Source: Castellaniella sp.
GTDB taxonomy: Bacteria; Pseudomonadota; Gammaproteobacteria; Burkholderiales; Burkholderiaceae_B
NCBI RefSeq assembly: GCF_034675845.1
Contig: NZ_JAUCCU010000002.1
Location: 62,001-126,000, forward strand
Direction of reading: 5' to 3'
DNA: 64,000 nucleotides
How positions within the stretch are numbered: the stretch's first letter is position 1; every line of letters starts with the position of its first letter. The translations under genes and the position numbers were made by a program. Under the pieces are notes generated by a model. That model saw nothing but the letters and a program-made list of their open reading frames with translations, was not told where the DNA came from and did no database searches. Of this stretch, positions 17,572 to 25,363 are shown piece after piece.

Positions 17572-18927
17572 ATGGAGGGCTATTTTGATGAAAGCCCATT
17601 CAAGCCTATGGCCCATTCCCGTTTCGCTGCTCCAGAAAACACACACCAACCTGCGCTGCTGCCGGGGGTGGGGCGGCGCGAGGTCTGGTCCTGGGCGATG
17701 TATGACTTCGCCAACTCCGGCTACACCACGGTGGTCCTGAGCACTGTTTTTAGTGCTTATTTCGTAGGGGTGGTCGCGGCAGGCCAGGCTTGGGGAACCC
17801 TGGCCTGGACTGCGACCTTGTCCCTGTCCTATCTCATCATCATGGTGCTCATGCCGGGCCTGGGGGCTCGGGCCGATGCGCGCACGGGCCACCGACGTCT
17901 GTTATTCACCAGCACGCTGGGCTGCGTCCTGGCCACTGCGCTGCTGGCGACCGTCGGCCCAGGGGATATTGCCTGGGGCTTGGTCTGCTTGCTGTTGTCC
18001 AATGCCTTTTACTGTGTGGGCGAATCCACGGTGGCGTCGTTTTTGCCCGGCTTGGCGCGCCCCGAGGCCATGGGGCGGGTATCCGGCTGGGGCTGGAGCT
18101 TTGGCTATGGTGGCGGCATGCTGGCCTTGGGTTTGGCTCTGTGGGTGGCCGGCTCGGCAGAATCCGTCGGCTTGCTGGCGGCGGATTACGTACCCTGGAT
18201 CATGCTGCTGACAGCCGGGCTGTTTGCCGTGGCCGCGCTGCCGTCCTTTTTGTGGTTGCGAGAACCTCGCCAGACGACAAGGGCTGCGGTCCCGGCCCTG
18301 CTGGTCCAGCTGCGCCGCGCCTGGAATGAAACCCGCCGTGACTTTCCGGATTTTCGCCGCCTGTTGATGTGCATTGCCTGCTATCAGGCGGGGATTACCG
18401 TGGTGATTACGCTGTCGGCGGTGTATGCCACCCAGGTGATGGGCTTTGACATGCGCCAGACCATGCTGCTGGTATTCCTGGTCAATATCATGGCGGCGGT
18501 GGGGGCGTTCGGTTTTGGCTATCTGCAGGATCATATCGGCCATAAGCGCGCACTGGCATTGACGCTGATTGGTTGGCTGATCATGGTGGCGCTGGCTGTC
18601 GCGGCGCAGTCGGTGCTGGTGTTTTGGTTGGCGGCAGGCCTGGCGGGGCTGTGCATGGGCACCAGCCAAAGCGCCGGACGGGCCATGGTGGGGGTGCTGG
18701 CACCCGCGCATCGCCCAGCAGAATTCTTCGCCCTGTGGACGTTCGCCGTCCAGTTGGCGGCGGTTGTGGGGCCGCTGACCTATGGTTTGCTGGTCTGGTT
18801 TACCCAGGGCAATCATCGCCTGGCCTTATTGGTCACGGGCGGGTTCTTCCTGGCCGGCCTGTGGTTGCTGGCCCGGCTGAATTTTGTGCGCGGTCAACAG
18901 GCCAGGGATGCGGCAACATCAGGGTAA
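17572..18927 (+). CDS. MFS transporter, UMF1 (Atg22-like) family
   Basis: 451-residue inner-membrane protein with about 12 membrane helices. The N-terminal WSWAMYDFANSGYTTVVLS motif (about 41-60) is diagnostic of the UMF1 family, whose yeast member Atg22 effluxes vacuolar amino acids. Bacterial substrates are mostly unknown. AAGGA lies 5 bp upstream of the ATG at 17572; a later ATG (17608) has no such site. It starts 32 bp after prpE and precedes acs, so co-expression with acyl-CoA synthetases suggests, without proving, a role in short-chain acid movement. Confidence 0.85.
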   Translation: MEGYFDESPFKPMAHSRFAAPENTHQPALLPGVGRREVWSWAMYDFANSGYTTVVLSTVFSAYFVGVVAAGQAWGTLAWTATLSLSYLIIMVLMPGLGARADARTGHRRLLFTSTLGCVLATALLATVGPGDIAWGLVCLLLSNAFYCVGESTVASFLPGLARPEAMGRVSGWGWSFGYGGGMLALGLALWVAGSAESVGLLAADYVPWIMLLTAGLFAVAALPSFLWLREPRQTTRAAVPALLVQLRRAWNETRRDFPDFRRLLMCIACYQAGITVVITLSAVYATQVMGFDMRQTMLLVFLVNIMAAVGAFGFGYLQDHIGHKRALALTLIGWLIMVALAVAAQSVLVFWLAAGLAGLCMGTSQSAGRAMVGVLAPAHRPAEFFALWTFAVQLAAVVGPLTYGLLVWFTQGNHRLALLVTGGFFLAGLWLLARLNFVRGQQARDAATSG

Positions 18928-19011
18928 TCAACTAGGCTGGACAATTTTGTTTCACTTGTCAGGGCCAAGTAAGACTTCTGCAGTACGGTAGTCACCGAGA
19001 CAATTCAAACA

Positions 19012-19028
19012 TGATGTAAAGCACATCA
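19012..19028. promoter_or_regulatory. Inverted repeat upstream of acs
   Basis: TGATGT (19012-19017) and ACATCA (19023-19028) form a perfect 6-bp inverted repeat with a 5-bp spacer, ending about 6 bp before the AAGGAG ribosome-binding site of acs. It resembles a protein operator in size but does not match CRP or FNR spacing. Function is inferred from position only. Confidence 0.4.
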
Positions 19029-19047
19029 AACAAAAGGAGCGAGCGAA

Positions 19048-21027
19048 ATGCCTACGGAGATTGAATCCATTCTGGTCGAAAACCGGGTCTTTCCGCCGCC
19101 GGCCGATCTGGTGAAGCAGGCCAACGTGTCCGGAATGGAGGCCTATCAGGCCTTGTGCGACGAAGCCAACCGTGACCCGGATGCATTTTGGGCTCGCTTA
19201 GCCAATGAAAACCTGGTCTGGCAAAAACCGTTTACCCAGGTGGTGGACGAATCCAATCAACCCTTTTATCGGTTTTATCCGGACGGCCAGCTGAATATTT
19301 CGGCCAACTGTCTGGACAAACATTTAGGCACGCCCGTTGAAAACCATGTCGCCCTGATCTTCGAGGCCGATGATGGCAAGGTCACCAAGGTCACCTACAA
19401 AGAACTCCACGCCCGCGTGTCGCAGTTTGCCAATGCGCTGAAATCCATGGGCTTCAAGGCGGGCGAACGCTCGGTCATTTACCTGCCCATGTCCATCGAG
19501 GCCGTGGTGGCCATGCAGGCCTGCGCCCGCCTGGGCATTATCCATTCGGTGGTGTTTGGCGGGTTTTCGGCCAAGAGCATCCACGAACGCACGGTGGACG
19601 TTGGCGCTACCCTGATCATCACGGCAGATGCCCAATTGCGCGGTGGCAAGGCCATTGCCCTGAAAAATGCCGTGGACGAAGCCCTGGCCATGGGCGGCTG
19701 CGAAGCCGTCCGTAAGGTCATCACTTATAAGCGTGCCGGCACCGATGTTCAATGGAATGCCGCCCACGATGTCTGGTGGCACGATGCCATTAATGGCCAG
19801 TCCACCGACTGCCCGCCTGTGCCAGTGGATGCCGACCATCCGCTGTTTATTTTGTATACGTCCGGTTCCACCGGCAAGCCCAAAGGTGTGCAGCACTCCA
19901 GCGCGGGCTACCTGCTGTGGTCGCTGATGACCATGAAATGGACCTTCGATGCGAAGCCCGATGATGTGTTCTGGTGCACGGCCGACGTGGGCTGGGTCAC
20001 CGGACACTCTTATGTCACCTATGGCCCCTTGGCGGCCGGGGTCACCCAGGTGGTCTTTGAAGGTGTGCCCACCTATCCGGATGCGGGCCGCTTCTGGAAA
20101 ATGATCCAGGAACACAAGGTCACGGTGTTCTACACGGCGCCTACCGCTATCCGTTCGCTGACCAAGGCCTCCGAGTCTGACAGCAAGGTCCACCCGAAAT
20201 CCTATGATCTCAGCAGCCTGCGCATCATTGGCTCGGTGGGCGAACCCATCAACCCCGAAGCCTGGGTCTGGTATTACAACAATGTGGGCAATCAGCGCTG
20301 CCCTGTGATCGACACTTGGTGGCAGACCGAAACCGGTGCTCATATGATCACCCCGCTGCCTGGTGTCACGCCCCTGAAGCCCGGCTCCTGCACGCTGCCA
20401 TTGCCAGGGATCGATGCGGCCATTGTGGACGAGACCGGCGAAGAAGTTGAACGCGGCAAGGGGGGATTCCTGGTGGTTCGTCGCCCGTGGCCTTCGATGA
20501 TTCGGACGGTATGGGGCGATCCAGAGCGTTTCAAGAAAACCTATTTTCCCGAGGAATTGCGCGGTTATTATCTGGCTGGCGATGGTGCCCAGCGCGATAA
20601 AGACGGATATTTCTGGATCATGGGTCGCATCGATGACGTGCTGAATGTTTCTGGCCACCGCCTGGGTACGATGGAAGTTGAATCCGCTCTGGTGGCACAC
20701 GAATTGGTGGCCGAGGCCGCCGTGGTGGGTCGCCCGGATGCCACGACCGGCGAAGCCGTGGTGGCCTTTGTGGTGCTCAATGGTGCTCTGCCTCATGGGG
20801 CAGATGCCGATGCCATGGCCAAGACGCTGCGCGACTGGGTGGCCAAGGAAATCGGCCCGATTGCCAAGCCGCGTGAAATCCGCTTCGGTGAAAACCTGCC
20901 CAAGACCCGCTCCGGCAAGATCATGCGCCGCCTGCTGCGCGTCGTGGCCAAGGGCGAACCCATCACCCAGGATGTTTCTACGCTGGAAAACCCAGGTATT
21001 TTGGATCAGTTGTCCGAAGTGCGTTAA
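19048..21027 (+). CDS. acs: Acetyl-CoA synthetase
   Basis: 659-residue AMP-forming ligase converting acetate, ATP and CoA into acetyl-CoA. Motifs are YTSGSTGKPKGVQHSSAGYL (P-loop), DTWWQTETGAHMI, GRIDDVLNVSGHRLGTMEVE (hinge) and RSGKIMRRLLR with the catalytic lysine, which is the residue regulated by acetylation in this family. The length is normal. AAGGAG precedes the ATG. A strong terminator follows. It lies downstream of prpE and a UMF1 transporter, separated from the latter by 120 bp containing an inverted repeat, so it probably has its own promoter. Confidence 0.96.
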   Translation: MPTEIESILVENRVFPPPADLVKQANVSGMEAYQALCDEANRDPDAFWARLANENLVWQKPFTQVVDESNQPFYRFYPDGQLNISANCLDKHLGTPVENHVALIFEADDGKVTKVTYKELHARVSQFANALKSMGFKAGERSVIYLPMSIEAVVAMQACARLGIIHSVVFGGFSAKSIHERTVDVGATLIITADAQLRGGKAIALKNAVDEALAMGGCEAVRKVITYKRAGTDVQWNAAHDVWWHDAINGQSTDCPPVPVDADHPLFILYTSGSTGKPKGVQHSSAGYLLWSLMTMKWTFDAKPDDVFWCTADVGWVTGHSYVTYGPLAAGVTQVVFEGVPTYPDAGRFWKMIQEHKVTVFYTAPTAIRSLTKASESDSKVHPKSYDLSSLRIIGSVGEPINPEAWVWYYNNVGNQRCPVIDTWWQTETGAHMITPLPGVTPLKPGSCTLPLPGIDAAIVDETGEEVERGKGGFLVVRRPWPSMIRTVWGDPERFKKTYFPEELRGYYLAGDGAQRDKDGYFWIMGRIDDVLNVSGHRLGTMEVESALVAHELVAEAAVVGRPDATTGEAVVAFVVLNGALPHGADADAMAKTLRDWVAKEIGPIAKPREIRFGENLPKTRSGKIMRRLLRVVAKGEPITQDVSTLENPGILDQLSEVR

Positions 21028-21075
21028 AGTGTGTCGCTTCGGTTGCCTGTGATCCAGGCAGCCGGGCTACCAAGT

Positions 21076-21104
21076 CAAGGGCGGGGATTTCCCCGCCCTT
21101 GTTG
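21076..21104 (+). terminator. Terminator after acs
   Basis: Perfect 11-bp stem CAAGGGCGGGG/CCCCGCCCTTG (21076-21086 and 21091-21101), loop ATTT, then TTG. It lies between the convergent acs and LysR remnant and could serve both strands. Confidence 0.75.
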
Positions 21105-21122
21105 CGTCGTGAGCTCATGGTT

Positions 21123-21770
21123 TTATGCCTTGATGATTGGCGCCAGCAGATTACTGAGCCAATGATTGAATGCCTGAAGGCGGCGCGGACGATAGTGGCC
21201 ATGACCATAAGAATGCACCAGTTGGATGGGTATGGCAGGGGCTGTCCAGGCAGCCAGAACCTCGATCAGATCGCCACAGTCCAGATGCTCCTGAACATCA
21301 AAGACTGGCACCTGGATCAGGCCCAACCCGGCCAGCGCGCAGGCAATGTAGTTTTCCGCGTTGTTGACTGACACCGGGCCATCCAGGTTCAGGGTGTGAT
21401 GATCATGATCATCCATCCATTCCCAGGGGGCGGGAGGTTCGCCGGGAGCCATGGGCTGATAGCGCACCATTTGATGGTGATTCAGGTCAGTTGGTGTGTT
21501 GGGTGTGCCGAATCGTGCCAGATAGTGCGGGCTGGCGCAGTTGATCATGCGGAGCTTGCCCAGGGGCTTGACACTGAGATTGTTGGAACCCGGAGATCCT
21601 ACACGCAGGGCGCAATCTATACCCTCGCGGGCCAGGTCGATGCGGCGATCGCTGGAGCTCAGAAAAATTTCCAGCAGAGGATGGCGCGCATGGAAATCCG
21701 GTAGTGCGGGAGCGATCAGACGCCTGCTGATGCGGCTTGGGGCGTCCACCCGCAGTTGGCCGACTAGCAC
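21123..21770 (-). pseudogene. LysR-family regulator, N-terminal half deleted
   Basis: Encodes about 215 residues that match only the effector-binding half of a LysR regulator, beginning near VGQLRVDAPSRI and continuing through APALPDFHARHPLLEI, LAREGIDCALRVG and NCASPHYLARFGTP to a normal C-terminus. The DNA-binding helix-turn-helix and linker (about 85 residues) are absent. Upstream of about 21770 the sequence changes abruptly into an Aer-type PAS domain read on the other strand. A GTG at 21791 lies in that foreign sequence. The remnant cannot bind DNA as a LysR protein and is almost certainly non-functional. The retained part has no stop or frameshift, so the deletion is probably recent. 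Confidence 0.85.
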
Positions 21771-22918
21771 CGACCTAAAGGGTCGGATCACTTATTGCAA
21801 TCAGGATTTTATTGATGTCAGCGGCTATACCGAAGCCGAACTGATCGGTCAGCCGCATAATATCTTGCGCCATCCGGACATGCCCGAAGAAGCATTTCGG
21901 GACTTCTGGGCCACCATCCAGTCCGACAGGATCTGGAGCGCCCTGATCAAGAACCGGCGCAAGAACGGCGATAGCTACTGGGTACGGGCCAATGCAACCC
22001 CGATGCGCAATGGGGACAAGGTCGTGGGTTATCTGTCTGTACGCACCTTGCCGGACAGTGATGGCGGATGTTCACCATGACTTGCGTTCATTGTTGGAAA
22101 AATCCGACGATATCGTCTCGCGCAGCACCGGACTCGAAAATCGTACTCAGATCCAGGCCGAAAGCCTGGTGAAAACCGCTTCCGCCATGGAAGAAATCAG
22201 CGGCACGGTGGCCCAGACCTCGCAGACCACCAAACAGGGGGTGGAAACAGCCCAGGATGCATCCGTGGCAGTGGGTTTAAGCCAGGAGATCATTCAGGGT
22301 GTCGCCGACATGATGCAGGAAATCGCCACATCTGCCAATAATATCGGTGAGTTCGTTCAGGTCATCGAAGGGGTGGCCTTTCAGACCAATATCCTGGCCT
22401 TGAATGCGTCCGTCGAGGCCGCGCGCGCGGGCGAACATGGTCGTGGTTTTGCCGTCGTGGCCTCCGAAGTGCGTGCTTTGTCGCAGCGCACGACTCTGGC
22501 GGCCAAAGAAATAAAAACCCTGATCGATGAATCCCAAATCCGCGTCAATCTGGGCGATCAGCGCGTCAAGGAAGCCAGAACGCAGATGGAAGAGGTCGTC
22601 GCCATGGTCAATCGCGTCAAGCAGATGCTGGAAGAAATCAACTTGGCTTCGACCGAGCAGGCTGGCGGCGTACAAGAAGTCAGCCAAGCCCTGCAGCAAC
22701 TGGATCAGATCACACAGCAAAACTCGGAAATGGTGGCTGGCCTGGCGATGCTGTGCGACGACATGAATAGTTCCACCAAAAAAGCACAGAATAATATTCG
22801 CGTGTTTCGGCTTTCCAGCCAAGACAAGACCCATGCAGAAACGGATGCGGTCGAATTACGCAAGCACGGCAAAAAGCAGCTTTCTTTGCCCGCAGCCGAG
22901 CCTCTTTTGCTGGGTTGA
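21765..22918 (+). pseudogene. Aer-type PAS/methyl-accepting receptor, 5' truncated and internally deleted
   Basis: Two parts of one chemoreceptor in different frames. 21765-22060 encodes a PAS domain of the aerotaxis receptor type (STDLKGRITYCNQDF, QPHNILRHPDMP, KNRRKNGDSYWVRANATPM). It lacks the first 20 or so residues and any start codon. From about 22061, in the next frame, comes a methyl-accepting signalling domain with the conserved hairpin tip GVAFQTNILALNASVEAARA. Membrane helices and the HAMP domain, expected between the two, are missing. The ATG at 22061 could still give a soluble 285-residue signalling fragment. Both the left end and the PAS/MCP joint look like deletion breakpoints. 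Confidence 0.85.
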
Positions 22919-23008
22919 ACAGCCCGGAAAAATAACCGACCAATCCGCAGGCCCTGCGTGGCTGATTTTCATGGACCAGGGCACCTGCTGCAGGCGATGG
23001 AGAGATGC

Positions 23009-24517
23009 TTAACTGAAAAACCTGGGCAGGGTAATCGTGACGTTCTGTGCCGAACGCAGCACCATGGTTGTGCTTTGGTCGCACAAATCATCATAGGGGA
23101 ACGCATAGGACAGCCCGTTATCGCTGATTTCGTGAAACAGCTTGGCCCAGGGGTTGTACGGCGCTGCCTGGTAAAAACGGCTGGCTTCGTTGACGCAGGT
23201 GTCCGTATTCAGCGTGTATGACATGACCCCCCGCTGAAAAGCCGCCGCAATGGATTTTTGAGTGTTTTTTGCGTTGCTGTCGCCGCTGGCCAGACCCCCG
23301 GCACAGGCCCAGATATCATGCGACGAAATCCGGCCGTCAGGGCCGTTTGCGCTGGTAATCTTGAATGCAGGCGTGCCGGTGGGGGTTTCGCCTTGGTAGA
23401 AAGTGAGTACGCCGGATTCGACACGGCCACAGTAGTAGCCGCTGGATGGCTCGTAAGTCAGCAGGGGCTGTGTTTCCCAGCGTTTGTACCACGTCAGGAC
23501 TTCCGCATCGAAATAGTCATTGATCGTGCCTTCTTGCAGGGCTTGTTCCAGGTCGGTATAAATGACGGGTGACAACGCCCGCAGCATGACAAAGCCATCT
23601 TTATCCGATAGGGCAGCGGGGAACGCCGAAGGTGCCTGGACTTTGATGAAGTGCGAAAAATTACTAGGCAGGGTTTTGACTTTGTTGAAGATTTCGGCGC
23701 GGGAAAATAATTGTTTGCCCTGTGTTGCCCCGCCGGGGGCGCCATCCAGAATTAATGAAAATCCATACTGGTCCACTTGGGTCGTGTTGCCGTAAAACAG
23801 TCGGTCTGTATCGTAGGAAAACTCGATCCAGTCGAACAAAGTGGCCATGCCGGGGTATCCGCTGACCGAGGGGGCGGAGTAGGTGATGGGTTCCGCAGCG
23901 TTCGGGTTGCTGTTCTCCAACACCACGAACGGCAGTCTGGGCACGCCAATCGAAAAATAGATGCGCCCGCTGAAGGCGCTGATCCCCGTGCCCAGGCCCG
24001 GAATGTTGTTGGGGGATATCGTGCCCAGGTCGATGTAGTTTTGGCAGCCCATGGACAGGGGGATGCTGAAATCGGCCCAATCCATGGGGTAGTTGTTGGC
24101 GATGATTGCCTGGTCGGCGGTGGACAGCTGATCGGAATCCGGAAAAGTCCGCGCCTTTTGTTGATTATCGGTGACGGCCATTTTCTTGGGCAAGCCATCT
24201 TTGGGGTCCAGCCAGTATTGGTACTGGTGATCTGCGTCCACTTGGACCAAGCCCACGATGTAGGCGTAGATGGGTGTGTTCGTTGGCAGATCGGACTGTG
24301 TCAGGTCGATACACAAGGGGAAATCCATGCCGACGGCGCTCTGAGAGCAGGTGCCTGGGGTTCCTGTCCCTAGCGTCGGGGCTTCTGGGTCCACAACCCG
24401 CATATCAGGATCACCCTGGTTTCCAGTGCCCCCACCGCTGTCGCAGCCGCCGCAGGCCACCAAAACAACGGACGCCCCCGCTGTTGATAAAAATCTTCGT
24501 CGGTCTATGGTTGGCAT
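23009..24517 (-). CDS. GH64-like beta-1,3-glucanase, probable Tat-exported lipoprotein
   Basis: 502-residue protein, probably exported and membrane-anchored. The N-terminus has a twin-Arg stretch DRRRFLSTAG (5-14), a hydrophobic segment and a lipobox LVAC with Cys22, then a Gly/Asp-rich linker. The body resembles glycoside hydrolase family 64 (laminaripentaose-producing beta-1,3-glucanases): DWIEFSYDTDRLFYGNTTQV (229-248) is the family's core, with Glu232 and Asp249 the likely catalytic acids by position. The C-terminal SYAFPYDDLCDQ is also typical. The start at 24517 has an AGAGGA site and gives the signal directly; upstream in-frame ATGs do not. It stands alone beside a deletion scar, unlike its housekeeping neighbours, suggesting acquisition. 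The family call is from memory of motifs. Confidence 0.72.
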   Translation of the reverse strand: MPTIDRRRFLSTAGASVVLVACGGCDSGGGTGNQGDPDMRVVDPEAPTLGTGTPGTCSQSAVGMDFPLCIDLTQSDLPTNTPIYAYIVGLVQVDADHQYQYWLDPKDGLPKKMAVTDNQQKARTFPDSDQLSTADQAIIANNYPMDWADFSIPLSMGCQNYIDLGTISPNNIPGLGTGISAFSGRIYFSIGVPRLPFVVLENSNPNAAEPITYSAPSVSGYPGMATLFDWIEFSYDTDRLFYGNTTQVDQYGFSLILDGAPGGATQGKQLFSRAEIFNKVKTLPSNFSHFIKVQAPSAFPAALSDKDGFVMLRALSPVIYTDLEQALQEGTINDYFDAEVLTWYKRWETQPLLTYEPSSGYYCGRVESGVLTFYQGETPTGTPAFKITSANGPDGRISSHDIWACAGGLASGDSNAKNTQKSIAAAFQRGVMSYTLNTDTCVNEASRFYQAAPYNPWAKLFHEISDNGLSYAFPYDDLCDQSTTMVLRSAQNVTITLPRFFS

Positions 24518-24569
24518 GATTGTGATCCTCTTCCATCGAGTAGCAGGCATTGGGAACGACCTGATGGAA

Positions 24570-24598
24570 ATACTGAACCTGACACAAAGCGGTGTCAA
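24570..24598 (-). promoter_or_regulatory. Candidate promoter of the GH64 gene, with an inverted repeat over the -35
   Basis: On the minus strand TTGACA (24593-24598) is followed after 17 bp by CAGTAT (24570-24575), a weak -10. TTGACAC and its partner GTGTCA form an inverted repeat (TGACAC/GTGTCA with a 6-bp spacer, 24580-24597) covering the -35, which could be an operator. The start codon is 53 bp further on. Confidence 0.35.
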
Positions 24599-24634
24599 GG
24601 ATGCCAAAGATAGCGAGCGTCGGGGAGATGCGCG

Positions 24635-25288
24635 TCAGGCCAGCCCGGGCAGCAGGGCGCGGATGCCCGCAAACAGCATCTCGACGGCAATGGCCGCCAG
24701 GATGATCCCCATGACGCGGGCCATGATGACGCGCATTTTGGTGGACATCAGGCGGCCAATCGAGGCCGCAAAATACAGCACGACGAATAGTGCCGCCAGC
24801 ACGGCGATCAGGACCACTCCAAAGCTGACGATGCGGGCGGAATCCCGTGCCTGGGCGCTGTAAATGATCAGGGTGGCAATGGTGCCGGGCCCGACAATCA
24901 TGGGGAAAGTCAGCGGGTAAAAGGCAGGATTGTCATCCGTCCCCTCGGCGACCGCCGCCGCAGTATTGGCGCTTTTTTCCTGGGTGGCGCGCTCGTGCGA
25001 CGTAATCGGCTGGCCGTTCAGCATCGACATGGCGATCCCGATCAGCACTGCGCCGCCCGCCACCCGAAAGGAATCCAGGCTGACGCCAAAGAAGCTGATG
25101 ATGTGGCTGCCTGCCAGGGCGATGATCAGGCACATGACTGCGGTGTAGCCCAGGATCGCGACAGCCAGGTTGCGCTGTTCAGCCACTGTTTTCTGGCTGG
25201 TCAGCGCCAGAAATAGCGGCAGGGTAATGAAGGGATTCATGATGGCGAACAGGGCGCCCAGGAATTTGGTGGCGTAAGCAATATCCAT
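24635..25288 (-). CDS. MarC family integral membrane protein
   Basis: 217-residue membrane protein with about six helices, of the MarC/YhgN family. Characteristic stretches are FLGALFAIMNPFITLPLFLAL at the N-terminus, GVSLDSFRVAGGAVLIGIAM and PLTFPMIVGPGTIATLI. Despite the name, MarC is not part of multiple antibiotic resistance, and its biochemical role is unknown. It is separated from the upstream ETF-QO gene by a 75-bp gap containing a hairpin, so it is probably transcribed separately. Confidence 0.88.
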   Translation of the reverse strand: MDIAYATKFLGALFAIMNPFITLPLFLALTSQKTVAEQRNLAVAILGYTAVMCLIIALAGSHIISFFGVSLDSFRVAGGAVLIGIAMSMLNGQPITSHERATQEKSANTAAAVAEGTDDNPAFYPLTFPMIVGPGTIATLIIYSAQARDSARIVSFGVVLIAVLAALFVVLYFAASIGRLMSTKMRVIMARVMGIILAAIAVEMLFAGIRALLPGLA

Positions 25289-25329
25289 AGCGCTGGGCCA
25301 AAGGCCGGCATCCTTGCGGGGTAAGAATC

Positions 25330-25352
25330 GGGCACTGCACAGCGCAGTGCCC
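25330..25352 (-). terminator. Hairpin between ETF-QO and marC
   Basis: Perfect 9-bp stem GGGCACTGC/GCAGTGCCC (25330-25338, 25344-25352) with a 5-base loop, 11 bp after the ETF-QO stop on the minus strand. There is no real T-run after it (GATTCTTA), so it is a weak terminator or a 3'-end stabiliser. Confidence 0.5.
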
Positions 25353-25363
25353 CGGGCCGCATT

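Noticed and set aside
19324..20796. 490-codon open frame on the minus strand opposite acs
   Set aside because: It has no recognisable domain and mirrors a well-conserved acs in high-GC DNA, where antisense frames are often open by chance.
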